From NCBI RefSeq assembly GCF_039523175.1, contig NZ_BAAAEU010000006.1, forward strand, positions 310,001-374,000: a stretch of 64,000 nucleotides of DNA. Direction: 5' to 3'. The notes below the pieces were generated by a model. It was not told the origin of the DNA. It saw only the letters and a program-made list of their open reading frames with translations, and did no database searches. Both the position numbers and the translations under genes were made by a program. Source of the stretch: Dokdonella_A soli. Its GTDB lineage: Bacteria; Pseudomonadota; Gammaproteobacteria; Xanthomonadales; Rhodanobacteraceae. This document shows positions 44,086-52,026 of the stretch, piece by piece (position 1 is the first letter of the stretch; each line of letters starts with the position of its first letter).

Positions 44086-45176
44086 CGGCGCGGCTCGCGC
44101 TCGGCGATCATCGGCGCGGATGCCGCGCGCGGACGCTGGCCGTCCATGGCCGCGGCGATCGTGCGCGAGAGCAGGCGCAGTTCGCCACGCAGGTCCTCGG
44201 ACAGCTGCGTGGCCGGCTGACCTTGGTTCGCGAGCTGGCGCAGCACGCTCTTGAGCTCGTCCTGCACCTCGGCCGCGGCCTGGCGCTCGCGCACGTCACG
44301 GCCGAGCAGGTCGGCGAGGCGGCTGAGCTGCGCGCCGAGTTCGCCAAGCTGCTGATGGGTGCCATGCCGTTCGCGCTCGTTCTCGACGATCGCGCGCTGC
44401 ATGCGGTCGAGTCCGTCCGCGGTCTGCTCGAGCAATGCCTGCACGTAGGCCGGCACCGAAGCATCGCCTTCGAGCGCGGAACCGGACGACAGCCGCGTCA
44501 TTCCGGACAGCCATTCCTCGAGTTCGTTGTGGAAGCGGTTCTGCGCGTGCCCGGCCTGCAGGTCGAGGAAGCCGATCACCAGGGAGCTCGCGAGGCCGAA
44601 CAGCGAGGTCGAGAAACTCGTCGACATGCCGCCGAGCGGTTCCTTCAGGTTCTCCTTGAGCGTGCCGAACATCGTCACTGCGTCGTTGCCGACATTCAGC
44701 GTGCCGATGATGTCGGACACCGAGCGGATCGTGACCAGCAGGCCCCAGAACGTGCCGAGCAGGCCGAGGAAGATCGCGAGGCCGATCAGGTAGCGCGAGA
44801 GGTCGCGCGATTCCTCGAGGCGCAGTTGCACGCTGTCGAGGATCGTGCGCATCGACGGCGCCGACAGCGCGGCGCGACCGCGTTCGCGGCCGTCGAGCAT
44901 GCGCGCCATCGGCGCGAGCAGGCGCGTCTTGCCGGGCGGCTTCTGTTCCGGATTCGAGCGTCGGAACGCGTCGATCCAGGCCACCTCGCGCGACAGCACG
45001 AACACCTGACGCAGGTTCACGACGATCCCGGCCGCGAGCACCGCGAGGATCACGCCGTTGAAGAATGGATTCGCCGAGAAGATCGCCACGAGGCGCGGCG
45101 CAAGCAGCAGGCCGAGCGCGCCGACCGCGATCAGGAAAGCGAGCATCCAGGGCAGCACGCGTTGGGGATTGCTCAT
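44082..45176 (-). CDS. MotA/TolQ/ExbB-like proton channel protein
   Basis: Start 45176 (MSNPQRVLPWMLAFLIAVGALG). The 364-residue protein has membrane segments at ~9-30, ~40-60, ~130-155 (YLIGLAIFLGLLGTFWGLLVTI) and ~185-210 (FSTSLFGLASSLVIGFLDL), matching the MotA/TolQ/ExbB channel core GLLGTFWGL...GGMSTSFSTSLFGL. A long cytoplasmic C-terminal helical region (~240-360) follows. The pair with the OmpA-like gene is a common proteobacterial two-gene unit of unknown role. Confidence 0.87.
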   Translation of the reverse strand: MSNPQRVLPWMLAFLIAVGALGLLLAPRLVAIFSANPFFNGVILAVLAAGIVVNLRQVFVLSREVAWIDAFRRSNPEQKPPGKTRLLAPMARMLDGRERGRAALSAPSMRTILDSVQLRLEESRDLSRYLIGLAIFLGLLGTFWGLLVTIRSVSDIIGTLNVGNDAVTMFGTLKENLKEPLGGMSTSFSTSLFGLASSLVIGFLDLQAGHAQNRFHNELEEWLSGMTRLSSGSALEGDASVPAYVQALLEQTADGLDRMQRAIVENERERHGTHQQLGELGAQLSRLADLLGRDVRERQAAAEVQDELKSVLRQLANQGQPATQLSEDLRGELRLLSRTIAAAMDGQRPRAASAPMIAEREPRR

Positions 45177-45382
45177 GTCCGGCTTCGCACGGTGGGTTCT
45201 CCAGGGGGTGATGCGATCGGGTTGCGACCACAGGCGAGCGTGCATGGTTCCGTTGTCCGCCTGCAAGGGCTGCGGCAGCCGCGGTCGCCGCCGCCGTTCA
45301 TGGTTCGATACGCCGCAGGCGTACCCGGTGCTGAGCCTGCCGAAGCATCACCACAAACGGCTAAATAACCTCAGAACAAGCC

Positions 45383-45460
45383 GTCATCCCGGCGAAAGCC
45401 GGGATCCAGCTCTATGGCAACTCGTTGAAAACTGGATTCCGGCCTTCGCCGGAATGACGA
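45383..45460. repeat. TCATCCCGGCGAAAGCCGGGATCCAG-type repeat overlapping a gene end
   Basis: Two facing hairpins: TCCCGGCGAAAGCCGGGA and TTCCGGCCTTCGCCGGAA, with ACTGGATTCC...GGAATGACGA typical of the family. The stop codon and last ~16 codons of the sterol desaturase gene lie inside it. Confidence 0.75.
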
Positions 45461-46455
45461 GTGACAGGTGGCGCTGCGACATCGCGCGATGCACGCATCC
45501 CGATCGCGTTCAGGAAACGGCGCAGCGCGGCGCCCTGTTGCGCGACGAGGCCGAGCTCGTTGTCCGCATCGATGCCCGCATCCGCGACTCCGCACGGCCG
45601 CGCCGGCTCACCGTACAACGCCGTGCCGAACACGATGTCCCACACCGGAAACACGAACGAGAAGTTGCAGTTCTGCAGGCCCGGTCGCGCCGGATCACCG
45701 ACCATGTGGTGCAGCCGATGATAAGGCGGATCGACGAGCAGCTTGTCGATCACGCGGCCGAAGCGCAGGCGCACATTCGCGTGCGAAAAATTCTGCAGCA
45801 GTTCGCCGAGCAGGATCAGCAGCGCGTACTGCACCGGTGCGACACCGATCAGTTGCGCGACGCCGGCGATGATCGTCGCCTCGAGGAAATCGTCCGGTAT
45901 GGAATCGCGGTCGTTCGACCAGCAGCTGAGCTGGCGCTGGCTGTGGTGCAGGCTGTGCAGCGCCCACCACCATGGCAGCGCGTGCTGCAGGCGATGGACC
46001 AGGTAATAGACGAAGTCGGAGATCGTGAAGTACGCGACGAAGAGCGCGACCGGATGCGAGCGGAACCACGGCACCCGCACATCAAGCTGCAGCGGTGACA
46101 CGCCGCCTTCCATGCGCGGTGTGCCGGTCAGCATCCCGACCGCCGTGCCGAGCAGCGGCAGGAACACATAGGCGAACAGCGGGATCAGGCCGAACAGCTT
46201 GAGGAACGTGTAGGCGCGATCGATCCGCGTCAGTCGCCGGTCGGCCCAACGCTCGACCGGCACCAGACTCTCCAGCGGCCGGAACACCAGCGCGATGACC
46301 GCGATCTGCACGACACAGATCAGCAGATATTGAGCGATCTCGAGCGCATCGTCGCCTGCGCGGTCGAGATGCACGAACGCCAGCACCGGCGTCACGCCGT
46401 AAACGGCGATGAAACGCGCCGCCGCCGTCCACACCGTTGCAAGCCAATCGAACAT
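45412..46455 (-). CDS. Sterol desaturase/fatty-acid hydroxylase family membrane protein
   Basis: Start 46455 (MFDWLATVWTAAARF). The 347-residue, multi-pass di-iron protein shows the histidine clusters HRLQH (~146-150), HSLHHS (~159-164) and HRLHH (~241-245) that bind two irons. Relatives hydroxylate or desaturate sterols, carotenoids or fatty chains. The final residues HSGEGRNPVFNELP are translated repeat DNA, so the ancestral stop was probably about 15-20 codons earlier. Substrate unknown. Confidence 0.88.
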   Translation of the reverse strand: MFDWLATVWTAAARFIAVYGVTPVLAFVHLDRAGDDALEIAQYLLICVVQIAVIALVFRPLESLVPVERWADRRLTRIDRAYTFLKLFGLIPLFAYVFLPLLGTAVGMLTGTPRMEGGVSPLQLDVRVPWFRSHPVALFVAYFTISDFVYYLVHRLQHALPWWWALHSLHHSQRQLSCWSNDRDSIPDDFLEATIIAGVAQLIGVAPVQYALLILLGELLQNFSHANVRLRFGRVIDKLLVDPPYHRLHHMVGDPARPGLQNCNFSFVFPVWDIVFGTALYGEPARPCGVADAGIDADNELGLVAQQGAALRRFLNAIGMRASRDVAAPPVTRHSGEGRNPVFNELP

Positions 46456-46806
46456 GCGCCTGTCCGGATCAGTCGCGACCGCATTGCCTCGTGTACGCGC
46501 CCGGCAACCGGCACGGTCCGCGCACACCGGATCCCGCGGGTCCAACCCCGCAGGGATCGCCGGACAGTCTGATGCCCGATCGACAACGGACGCTGAAGCG
46601 GCGAGCCCGTCAGCGCCGCGGCTTGGCGCGATGCGTCGGGGTTGCGGTCCACGGGTCGTCGGGCCAGGGGCGAGGCGGCGCGTTTGCGCGCGTCCTTCGG
46701 GACGCGCGCGCGACGACGAGCGCCCTGAGCATGGAATGCGCAGGGCCGGAGCAACACGACGAGGCACGATGCCGAGTCGATGTTGCCTGCATCCCCTCCA
46801 GCTTCG
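46456..46806. other. Intergenic region with a duplicated piece of the hrpB 3' end
   Basis: About 350 bp without a supported gene. It contains 46608-46669, a near-perfect direct copy of the last ~20 codons and stop of hrpB (46805-46866). The rest has no recognisable feature. Confidence 0.5.
46608..46669 (-). repeat. Duplicate of the hrpB 3' terminus
   Basis: CGTCAGCGCCGCGGCTTGGC onward matches 46805-46866 with about two differences over 62 bp, encoding the same WPDDPWTATPTHRAKPRR ending. Direct repeat at 197-bp spacing. Confidence 0.75.
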
Positions 46807-49512
46807 TCAGCGCCGCGGCTTGGCGCGATGCGTCGGCGTTGCGGTCCACGGGTCATCGGGCCAGGGATGCTTCGGGTAGCGCCCCTTGAGTTCCTTCCTT
46901 ACCTCGGGATAGGTGCGCTCCCAGAAACTCTTCAGGTCCTGGGTGACCTGGATCGGGCGTCCGCCCGGCGAGAGCAGGTGCAGGGTCAGCGGCACGCGGC
47001 CGTTCGCGATGCGCGGCGTGTCGGCGAGCCCGAACAATTCCTGCAGCTTGACCGCAAGCACCGGCGGTGCGTCCGGCGCGTAAGCAATGCGCCGGTCGAG
47101 GCCGCTCGGCACCTTGATCGCGATCGGCGCCTGTTCGTCGAGCGCGCGGCGCAGTGCGAAGTCGAGCCGCGCCGCGAGCGCGTCGGACAATTCCGCCGGC
47201 TGCAACGCGTCGAGGCGGCGCTTGTTCGCGAGATACGGCGCGAGCCAATCCTCCAGCGAAGCCAGCAGCGCCGCGTCGGAGAAATCCGGCAGGCCGAGTT
47301 CGGGACACCAGCCGCGCAGCGCCTCGACGCGCATGCGCAGCTCGCGCGCATGATCGCTCCACGGCAAGGCGTCGAGGCCGAGATCGCGCACCGCAGCAAG
47401 CAGCGCCGGCACCGCGTCTTCCGGACGCGCCGGCACCGCGCGGCGTTCCAGCACGATCGCATCGAAGCGACGTTCCTCGAACGCATCGACCGCTCGCGTG
47501 TCGCGATTCCAGCGCACCACGCGTTCTCGCGCGAAACGTTGCGGGAAATCGCGTTCGAGCAGATCGGCGTCGAACGGCGCGGCGGCGAGGATCAGGCTGT
47601 CGCGCTCGTCGTAGCGCAGGTCGACGACAACGAGCCACGGCTCGCCGATCAGTGCACTCTCATCGAGCAGGCGCGCGCCGCGGCCATTCGAGAGCTGATA
47701 GCGGCGCGGATTGTTCGGATCCTGCTTCGCGATGCGATCGGGAAATGCGTGGATCAGTACATCGCCGACCGCCAACATCGAACGCGTTGTAGGAGCGGCT
47801 TCAGCCGCGATGCTCCCGCTTCTGACCGGCTGCGAAGAAGAAGCATCGCGGCTGAAGCCGCTCCTACGATCTCCATCGGAGCCGCTGCGCCGTCGCCAGG
47901 CGTCGGCCGCCTGCGCGATCGCGGCCAGCGCACCGACATCCGCACCGAGGTCGCGCACGGCACTGCGTTCGCGTGAACGCCATGCGTGAAGTGCGTTGGC
48001 GCGCGTGCGGAAATCGTCATTGCGGCCGGCCTCGCCGCGCAACGGATTGCGCGCTTCGATCAATGCGGCGAGTTCGCAGGCGAGTGCTTGCTGGCCGGCG
48101 GGCGCACGCAGCACTGCCGCGGCGAGGCGCGGATGCGCGCCGAGCGCTAGCATGCGGCGTCCCAGCGGGGAGATACGGCCGTCGGCATCGAGCGCGCCGA
48201 GCCGGCGCAGCAGATCGCGCGCCTGCGCGAACGCGCCGGAGGGCGGCGCGTCGAGCCAGCGCAGCGCATCCGAACCCCAAGCCGCGAGTTCCAGCGCGAG
48301 TTGGGACAACTCCACCTGTGCGATCTCGGGCGTGCGCTCGGCCTCCAGACGCCGGCTCTGCGGCCACAGCCGGTAGCACGCGCCCGGACCGAGGCGGCCG
48401 GCGCGGCCGGCGCGCTGGTCCGCGGAGGCCAGCGCGATGTTCACGGTGTCCAGCCGCGTGAAGCCGGAGTTCGGATCGAAACGCGGCTCGCGCGCGAGAC
48501 CGAGATCGACGACCGCGCGCACGCCGGGCAGGGTCAGGCTCGATTCGGCGACATTCGTTGCGAGTACGACGCGGCGCGTGCCCGGTGCGGCGGGTGCGAG
48601 CGCGGCGTGCTGGTCGGCGAGCGACAGTTCGCCGTGCAGCGGCACGATGTTTACTCCCTCTCCCCCAAGCGCAGCTTGGGGGAGAGGGCTGGGATGAGGG
48701 GGCGGGGCTGCGGCAGGTTGCGACGCAGGATTCCCGCCGAACGCTCGCCCCTTCACCCTACCCTCTCCCCCGACGGCGTCGGGGGAGAGGGATGAAAGTG
48801 CAGCGCGTGCGCGCTCGATCTCGCGTTTCCCGGGCAGAAACACCAGCACGTCGCCGTCGTTCTCGGCGAGCGCGAGTTCGATCGCGCGGCGCAGGTGGAA
48901 TGGCCAACCGCGCTCGGGCCAGGCCTCGCCGGCGCGCGCGGAAGGATGCGCGATGCGCACCGGGAAACTGCGCCCGGCGCTGACCAGCTGCGGTGCTTCG
49001 AACCAACGCGCGATGCGTTCGCCATCGAGCGTCGCGGACATGATCACGAGGCGCAGGTCCGGGCGCAGGTTCGCCTGCACGTCGAGCGCCAGCGCGGCGC
49101 CGAGGTCGCCGTGCAGGTGGCGCTCGTGAAATTCGTCGAACAGGATCGCGCCGACGCCGGTGAGTTCCGGATCGTCCTGGATCATCCGGGTCAGGATGCC
49201 CTCGGTGACCACTTCGATGCGCGTCGCCGCTGACACTTTCGACTCGAAGCGGATGCGGTAGCCGACCGTCTCGCCGACGCGCTCGCCGCGTTGCGCGGCC
49301 ATGAACTCGGCCGCCGCGCGAGCGGCGATGCGGCGCGGTTCCAGCATCAGGATCTTGCGTCCGCCGAGCCATTGCACATCGAGCAGTGCCAGCGGCACGC
49401 GCGTGGTCTTGCCGGCGCCGGGCGGCGCCTCGAGCACGACGCGCGTGTCGGAAGCGAGGATCGCCAGCAGATCCGGCAGGATCGCATCGATGGGCAAAGT
49501 GGTGCGAGACAT
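46807..49512 (-). CDS. hrpB: ATP-dependent helicase HrpB with two in-frame repeat inserts
   Basis: A DEAH-type RNA helicase family protein of 901 residues (E. coli-type HrpB is, from memory, ~810-820). Walker A APPGAGKTTRVP (~29-40), LEPRRIAARAAA, DEFHERHL (DEAH-like, ~126-133), SATLDGERIARWF, VLVFLPGKREIERA, NVAESSLTLPGVRAVVDLG and SADQRAGRAGRLGPG are all visible, followed by the HrpB C-terminal domain. Two stretches are not family-like: ~239-287 (ALSSLSPDAVGGEG...) and ~548-574 (SGFSRDASSSQPVRSG...), both encoded by palindromic repeats and both frame-preserving. The protein may still work because the inserts lie in linker positions. Confidence 0.92.
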   Translation of the reverse strand: MSRTTLPIDAILPDLLAILASDTRVVLEAPPGAGKTTRVPLALLDVQWLGGRKILMLEPRRIAARAAAEFMAAQRGERVGETVGYRIRFESKVSAATRIEVVTEGILTRMIQDDPELTGVGAILFDEFHERHLHGDLGAALALDVQANLRPDLRLVIMSATLDGERIARWFEAPQLVSAGRSFPVRIAHPSARAGEAWPERGWPFHLRRAIELALAENDGDVLVFLPGKREIERARAALSSLSPDAVGGEGRVKGRAFGGNPASQPAAAPPPHPSPLPQAALGGEGVNIVPLHGELSLADQHAALAPAAPGTRRVVLATNVAESSLTLPGVRAVVDLGLAREPRFDPNSGFTRLDTVNIALASADQRAGRAGRLGPGACYRLWPQSRRLEAERTPEIAQVELSQLALELAAWGSDALRWLDAPPSGAFAQARDLLRRLGALDADGRISPLGRRMLALGAHPRLAAAVLRAPAGQQALACELAALIEARNPLRGEAGRNDDFRTRANALHAWRSRERSAVRDLGADVGALAAIAQAADAWRRRSGSDGDRRSGFSRDASSSQPVRSGSIAAEAAPTTRSMLAVGDVLIHAFPDRIAKQDPNNPRRYQLSNGRGARLLDESALIGEPWLVVVDLRYDERDSLILAAAPFDADLLERDFPQRFARERVVRWNRDTRAVDAFEERRFDAIVLERRAVPARPEDAVPALLAAVRDLGLDALPWSDHARELRMRVEALRGWCPELGLPDFSDAALLASLEDWLAPYLANKRRLDALQPAELSDALAARLDFALRRALDEQAPIAIKVPSGLDRRIAYAPDAPPVLAVKLQELFGLADTPRIANGRVPLTLHLLSPGGRPIQVTQDLKSFWERTYPEVRKELKGRYPKHPWPDDPWTATPTHRAKPRR
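47789..47867. repeat. GTAGGAGCGGCTTCAGCCGCG-family REP inside hrpB
   Basis: Same 79-bp length, 26-nt arms and 27-nt centre as the intergenic copy at 11421-11499; the arms are identical in sequence at their visible outer parts. Encodes residues ~548-574 of HrpB. Confidence 0.9.
48652..48797. repeat. CTCTCCCCC-type repeat pair inside hrpB
   Basis: Hairpin CTCTCCCCCAAGCGCAGCTT/GGGGGAGAG, then GGGATGAGGGGGCGGGG, and in inverse orientation CCCTTCACCCTACCCTCTCC with a second hairpin around GACGGCGTC. The same two-hairpin, facing arrangement occurs at 10186-10380. Encodes residues ~239-287 of HrpB. Confidence 0.85.
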
Positions 49513-49541
49513 GCCCTAGTGTAGGGTTTCGCTCGGCGAAG

Positions 49542-49576
49542 NNNNNNNNNNNNNNNNNNNNNNNNNNNNNNNNNNN
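49542..49576. other. Assembly gap (35 N)
   Basis: Thirty-five undetermined bases between hrpB and a secreted-protein gene. The window is therefore scaffolded draft sequence, and adjacency of hrpB and the next gene is not proven. Confidence 1.
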
Positions 49577-49583
49577 TCGAGGC

Positions 49584-50786
49584 TTATTCGCAGAGCATGC
49601 CGTTCGGACTGAACAGCCGGTCGTACGTGGTCAAGCCGTTGAAGCTCGGGATCGGCGCCGGCAGCTGCGCGTTCGCGGTGAACGTCAGGTTGATATGGTT
49701 GCAGTCCTTCAGCGTGACCTGCGCGGTGCCCCAGGGCTTTTGAACGAGGCCGGGGCCGAGATAGGCGAGGTTCACCGTGAGGCTCACCGTACCGATCTCG
49801 AACGCGGCGTTGCCGATCAGCCAGAGCGGATTGCCGCTGAGATCCTGGGTCAGCAGGTCGAGGCCCAGCTGGCGCCGGGTCGGATGGCTGGCATCGTACC
49901 GCTCGGGCACCTGCACGATCAGCCCTTCATTGAGCGTCATATTGACCCACTGCGCCGCGGCGTAGCCATCGAGGAACAGCGGGTTGTACGCGTCCGGATA
50001 GGTAGCCTGCGTCGGAATATAGTCGGGGACGCTGATGTCCACCGGCGCGACCCCGTTGATCGCAGGGTCGATGCGCAGCGTGAACGCATCGCTGAACTTG
50101 AAATAACCCGACCCCGTATACGGATAGTTCTCGAGCACATAAGTCGTGCTGTCGAAGACCGAGCTGTCGAAGCCGGTGTCGGAGATGACCGTGTTCGGTT
50201 CCACCGCCGAGCGCACCAGGCTCGCGGTGCCGCCGAACGTGGAACCGTTCTGCGACGCCATCACGATCGGGAACGTCGGGAAGATGGTCCGGCTGTGGTC
50301 GACGCTGGCATCGCGATCGATGCGCATCAGCGTCATCCCGTTGTAGGCTCCGGCCGGGTTGTAGAGCGTCTTGGTGCCGCTGCTGCTGCAGGCGAGGCGC
50401 CATACCGTGACGGTCACGTTCTCGACATAACCGGCACCGTGCTGGTCGCGCGCGAACAGCGAGACACGCTGCGCGTAGGTCGGTCCACTCGCCTTGTCCG
50501 GCAGCGGATCGGCCGCACAGCTTGGCGGATAGGCGCGGAATCCATTCACGAACGGCGAGCCGGGAAAGGTATTCGTGCCCATCGCCTTGGGCACCATGGC
50601 ACCGACGGACTGTGCATTCGCCGGTTGCGCGGCGCGTTGGGTTGAGGTGTGCAGGGCCGCGCCGGCCGCGGCATGCGCCGCGACCGCGTCGGGGGAAAGC
50701 ACGACCCGCGCGTCGGCGGTGGCGAGCGCGGGAAAGGCGACGACACCGGCGGCAAGCGCAAGCGTCAGGCAGGTCAGTCTGTTCAT
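49584..50786 (-). CDS. Secreted hypothetical protein
   Basis: The 400-residue protein starts at 50786 with a signal peptide (MNRLTCLTLALAAGVVAFPALA). The mature part is rich in Thr, Ser, Asn and Tyr with beta-strand patterns (YVENVTVTVWRLACSS, YVLENYPYTGSGYFKFSD, SLTVNLAYLGPGLVQK) and five Cys, typical of an extracellular protein. No known catalytic motif is seen. Divergent from tatD with ~130 bp between. I do not recognise the family. Confidence 0.75.
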   Translation of the reverse strand: MNRLTCLTLALAAGVVAFPALATADARVVLSPDAVAAHAAAGAALHTSTQRAAQPANAQSVGAMVPKAMGTNTFPGSPFVNGFRAYPPSCAADPLPDKASGPTYAQRVSLFARDQHGAGYVENVTVTVWRLACSSSGTKTLYNPAGAYNGMTLMRIDRDASVDHSRTIFPTFPIVMASQNGSTFGGTASLVRSAVEPNTVISDTGFDSSVFDSTTYVLENYPYTGSGYFKFSDAFTLRIDPAINGVAPVDISVPDYIPTQATYPDAYNPLFLDGYAAAQWVNMTLNEGLIVQVPERYDASHPTRRQLGLDLLTQDLSGNPLWLIGNAAFEIGTVSLTVNLAYLGPGLVQKPWGTAQVTLKDCNHINLTFTANAQLPAPIPSFNGLTTYDRLFSPNGMLCE

Positions 50787-50917
50787 CGGTGCATCCCCAT
50801 CGTTGGACCGCGCGAGCATGGTCGGCGCGCCATGAATTCGTTGTGAACCACGCAGGTGCGGTAGCTGCGAGGTACCCGCATAATCGCGCGTTTCGACGGC
50901 GCGGTGAAGCCACCCCC

Positions 50918-51751
50918 ATGCAATTGATCGACATCGGCGCGAACCTGACCCATGAATCGTTCCGCGCGGACTTCGATGCGGTGCTCGAACGCGCACGTGC
51001 ACACGGCGTGGCGCAGATCGTCGTGACCGGCGCCAGCGCCGGCGGCAGCCGAGCCGCACGCGAACTCGCGCGCGCGCATCCGGGCTTCCTGCACGCGACC
51101 GCTGGCGTGCATCCACACCACGCCCACGAATACGACGAAGCGACAGACGCGCTGCTGCGCGAACTCGTCGCAACGCCCGAAGTGAAAGCGGTGGGCGAGA
51201 CCGGCCTCGACTATTTCCGCCACCTCTCGCCGCACGCGGCACAGGTCGCGGCGTTCGAGCGGCAACTCAGCATAGCGATCGACTCCGGCAAGCCGCTGTT
51301 CCTGCACCAGCGCGACGCACATGCGGATTTCATCGCCTGCCTCGATAACGTGCAGGGTCGCATCGGCCGCGCGGTCGTGCACTGCTTCACCGGCGAGCGC
51401 GAGGAGCTGGTCGCGTATCTCGACCGCGGCTGGTACATCGGCATCACCGGCTGGATCTGCGACGAACGCCGCGGTGTGCATCTGCGCGAGCTGGTGAAGC
51501 TGATCCCGGCCGACCGTCTGCTGATCGAAACGGACGCGCCCTATCTGCTGCCACGCGACCTGCATCCAAAACCCTCGCACCGGCGCAACGAGCCGATGTA
51601 CCTCGCGCACGTCTGCGCTGCGGTCGCGGCCGCGCGTGGCGAACAGGCCGAAGCGACCGCGAGGCTGACGACCGCGAACGCGCGCGCGTTCTTCGGCCTG
51701 GCGGAAATCGCGGCTGAAGCCGCTCGCGCGATACCTGGTTCGCGACCGTAG
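50918..51751 (+). CDS. tatD: TatD-family metal-dependent hydrolase
   Basis: TatD nucleases degrade DNA 3' to 5' and help repair oxidative damage. The 277-residue protein matches true TatD: MQLIDIGANLTHESF (no HxH at the start, as in E. coli TatD), TAGVHPHHAHEY, AVGETGLDYFRHLS, LFLHQRDAHADF, HCFTGEREEL, GITGWICDERRG and IETDAPYLLPRDLHPKPSHRRNEP. The last ~15 residues (EIAAEAARAIPGSRP) come from a palindromic repeat at 51707, so the natural end lay near FFGLA. Confidence 0.93.
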   Translation: MQLIDIGANLTHESFRADFDAVLERARAHGVAQIVVTGASAGGSRAARELARAHPGFLHATAGVHPHHAHEYDEATDALLRELVATPEVKAVGETGLDYFRHLSPHAAQVAAFERQLSIAIDSGKPLFLHQRDAHADFIACLDNVQGRIGRAVVHCFTGEREELVAYLDRGWYIGITGWICDERRGVHLRELVKLIPADRLLIETDAPYLLPRDLHPKPSHRRNEPMYLAHVCAAVAAARGEQAEATARLTTANARAFFGLAEIAAEAARAIPGSRP

Positions 51752-51773
51752 GAGCGGCTTCAGCCGCGATGCC
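51707..51773. repeat. GTAGGAGCGGCTTCAGCCGCG-family REP over the tatD end
   Basis: Arms ATCGCGGCTGAAGCCGCTC and GAGCGGCTTCAGCCGCGAT face outward compared with the 79-bp copies, with the tatD stop (TAG in CCGTAGGAG) supplied by the second arm. Confidence 0.8.
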
Positions 51774-51857
51774 TTTTGAAGCATTCCCCTTCAGGGGGTG
51801 GGCCGGGCTTGACTCGCGCCATCCAGGCGCTCGCGCTTTGCGCCAGCTTCGCTGTTC

Positions 51858-51957
51858 GCACCCGCTCCTGCGGGTGCCGTCGCGCGGCACCGCCGCGCGC
51901 CGGCGAACGGCCGCACCTCGATGTGCGGACCGGGCTCGCAAGCACAAGATGTGCGAG
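51858..51957. repeat. Cluster of four consecutive hairpins
   Basis: GCACCCGC-TCCT-GCGGGTGC (51858-51877), GGTGCC-GTCGCGC-GGCACC (51873-51891), GTCCGCACATCGAGGTGCGG on the minus strand (51911-51930) and CTCGCA...TGCGAG (51935-51957) in the gap between tatD and the pirin gene. No supported gene lies in 51752-52026. Confidence 0.55.
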
Positions 51958-52026
51958 GGGCTTGGTTGGGGATGCTGTCCGACGTGCCACCGGCAAACCT
52001 CGCGCCTTCCGGCACGCCCACAACGC

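Noticed and set aside
43000..45176. Zorya anti-phage system (ZorAB)
   Set aside because: Only the MotA/OmpA-like pair is present; no zorC, zorD or zorE-like effector follows, and neighbours are housekeeping genes.
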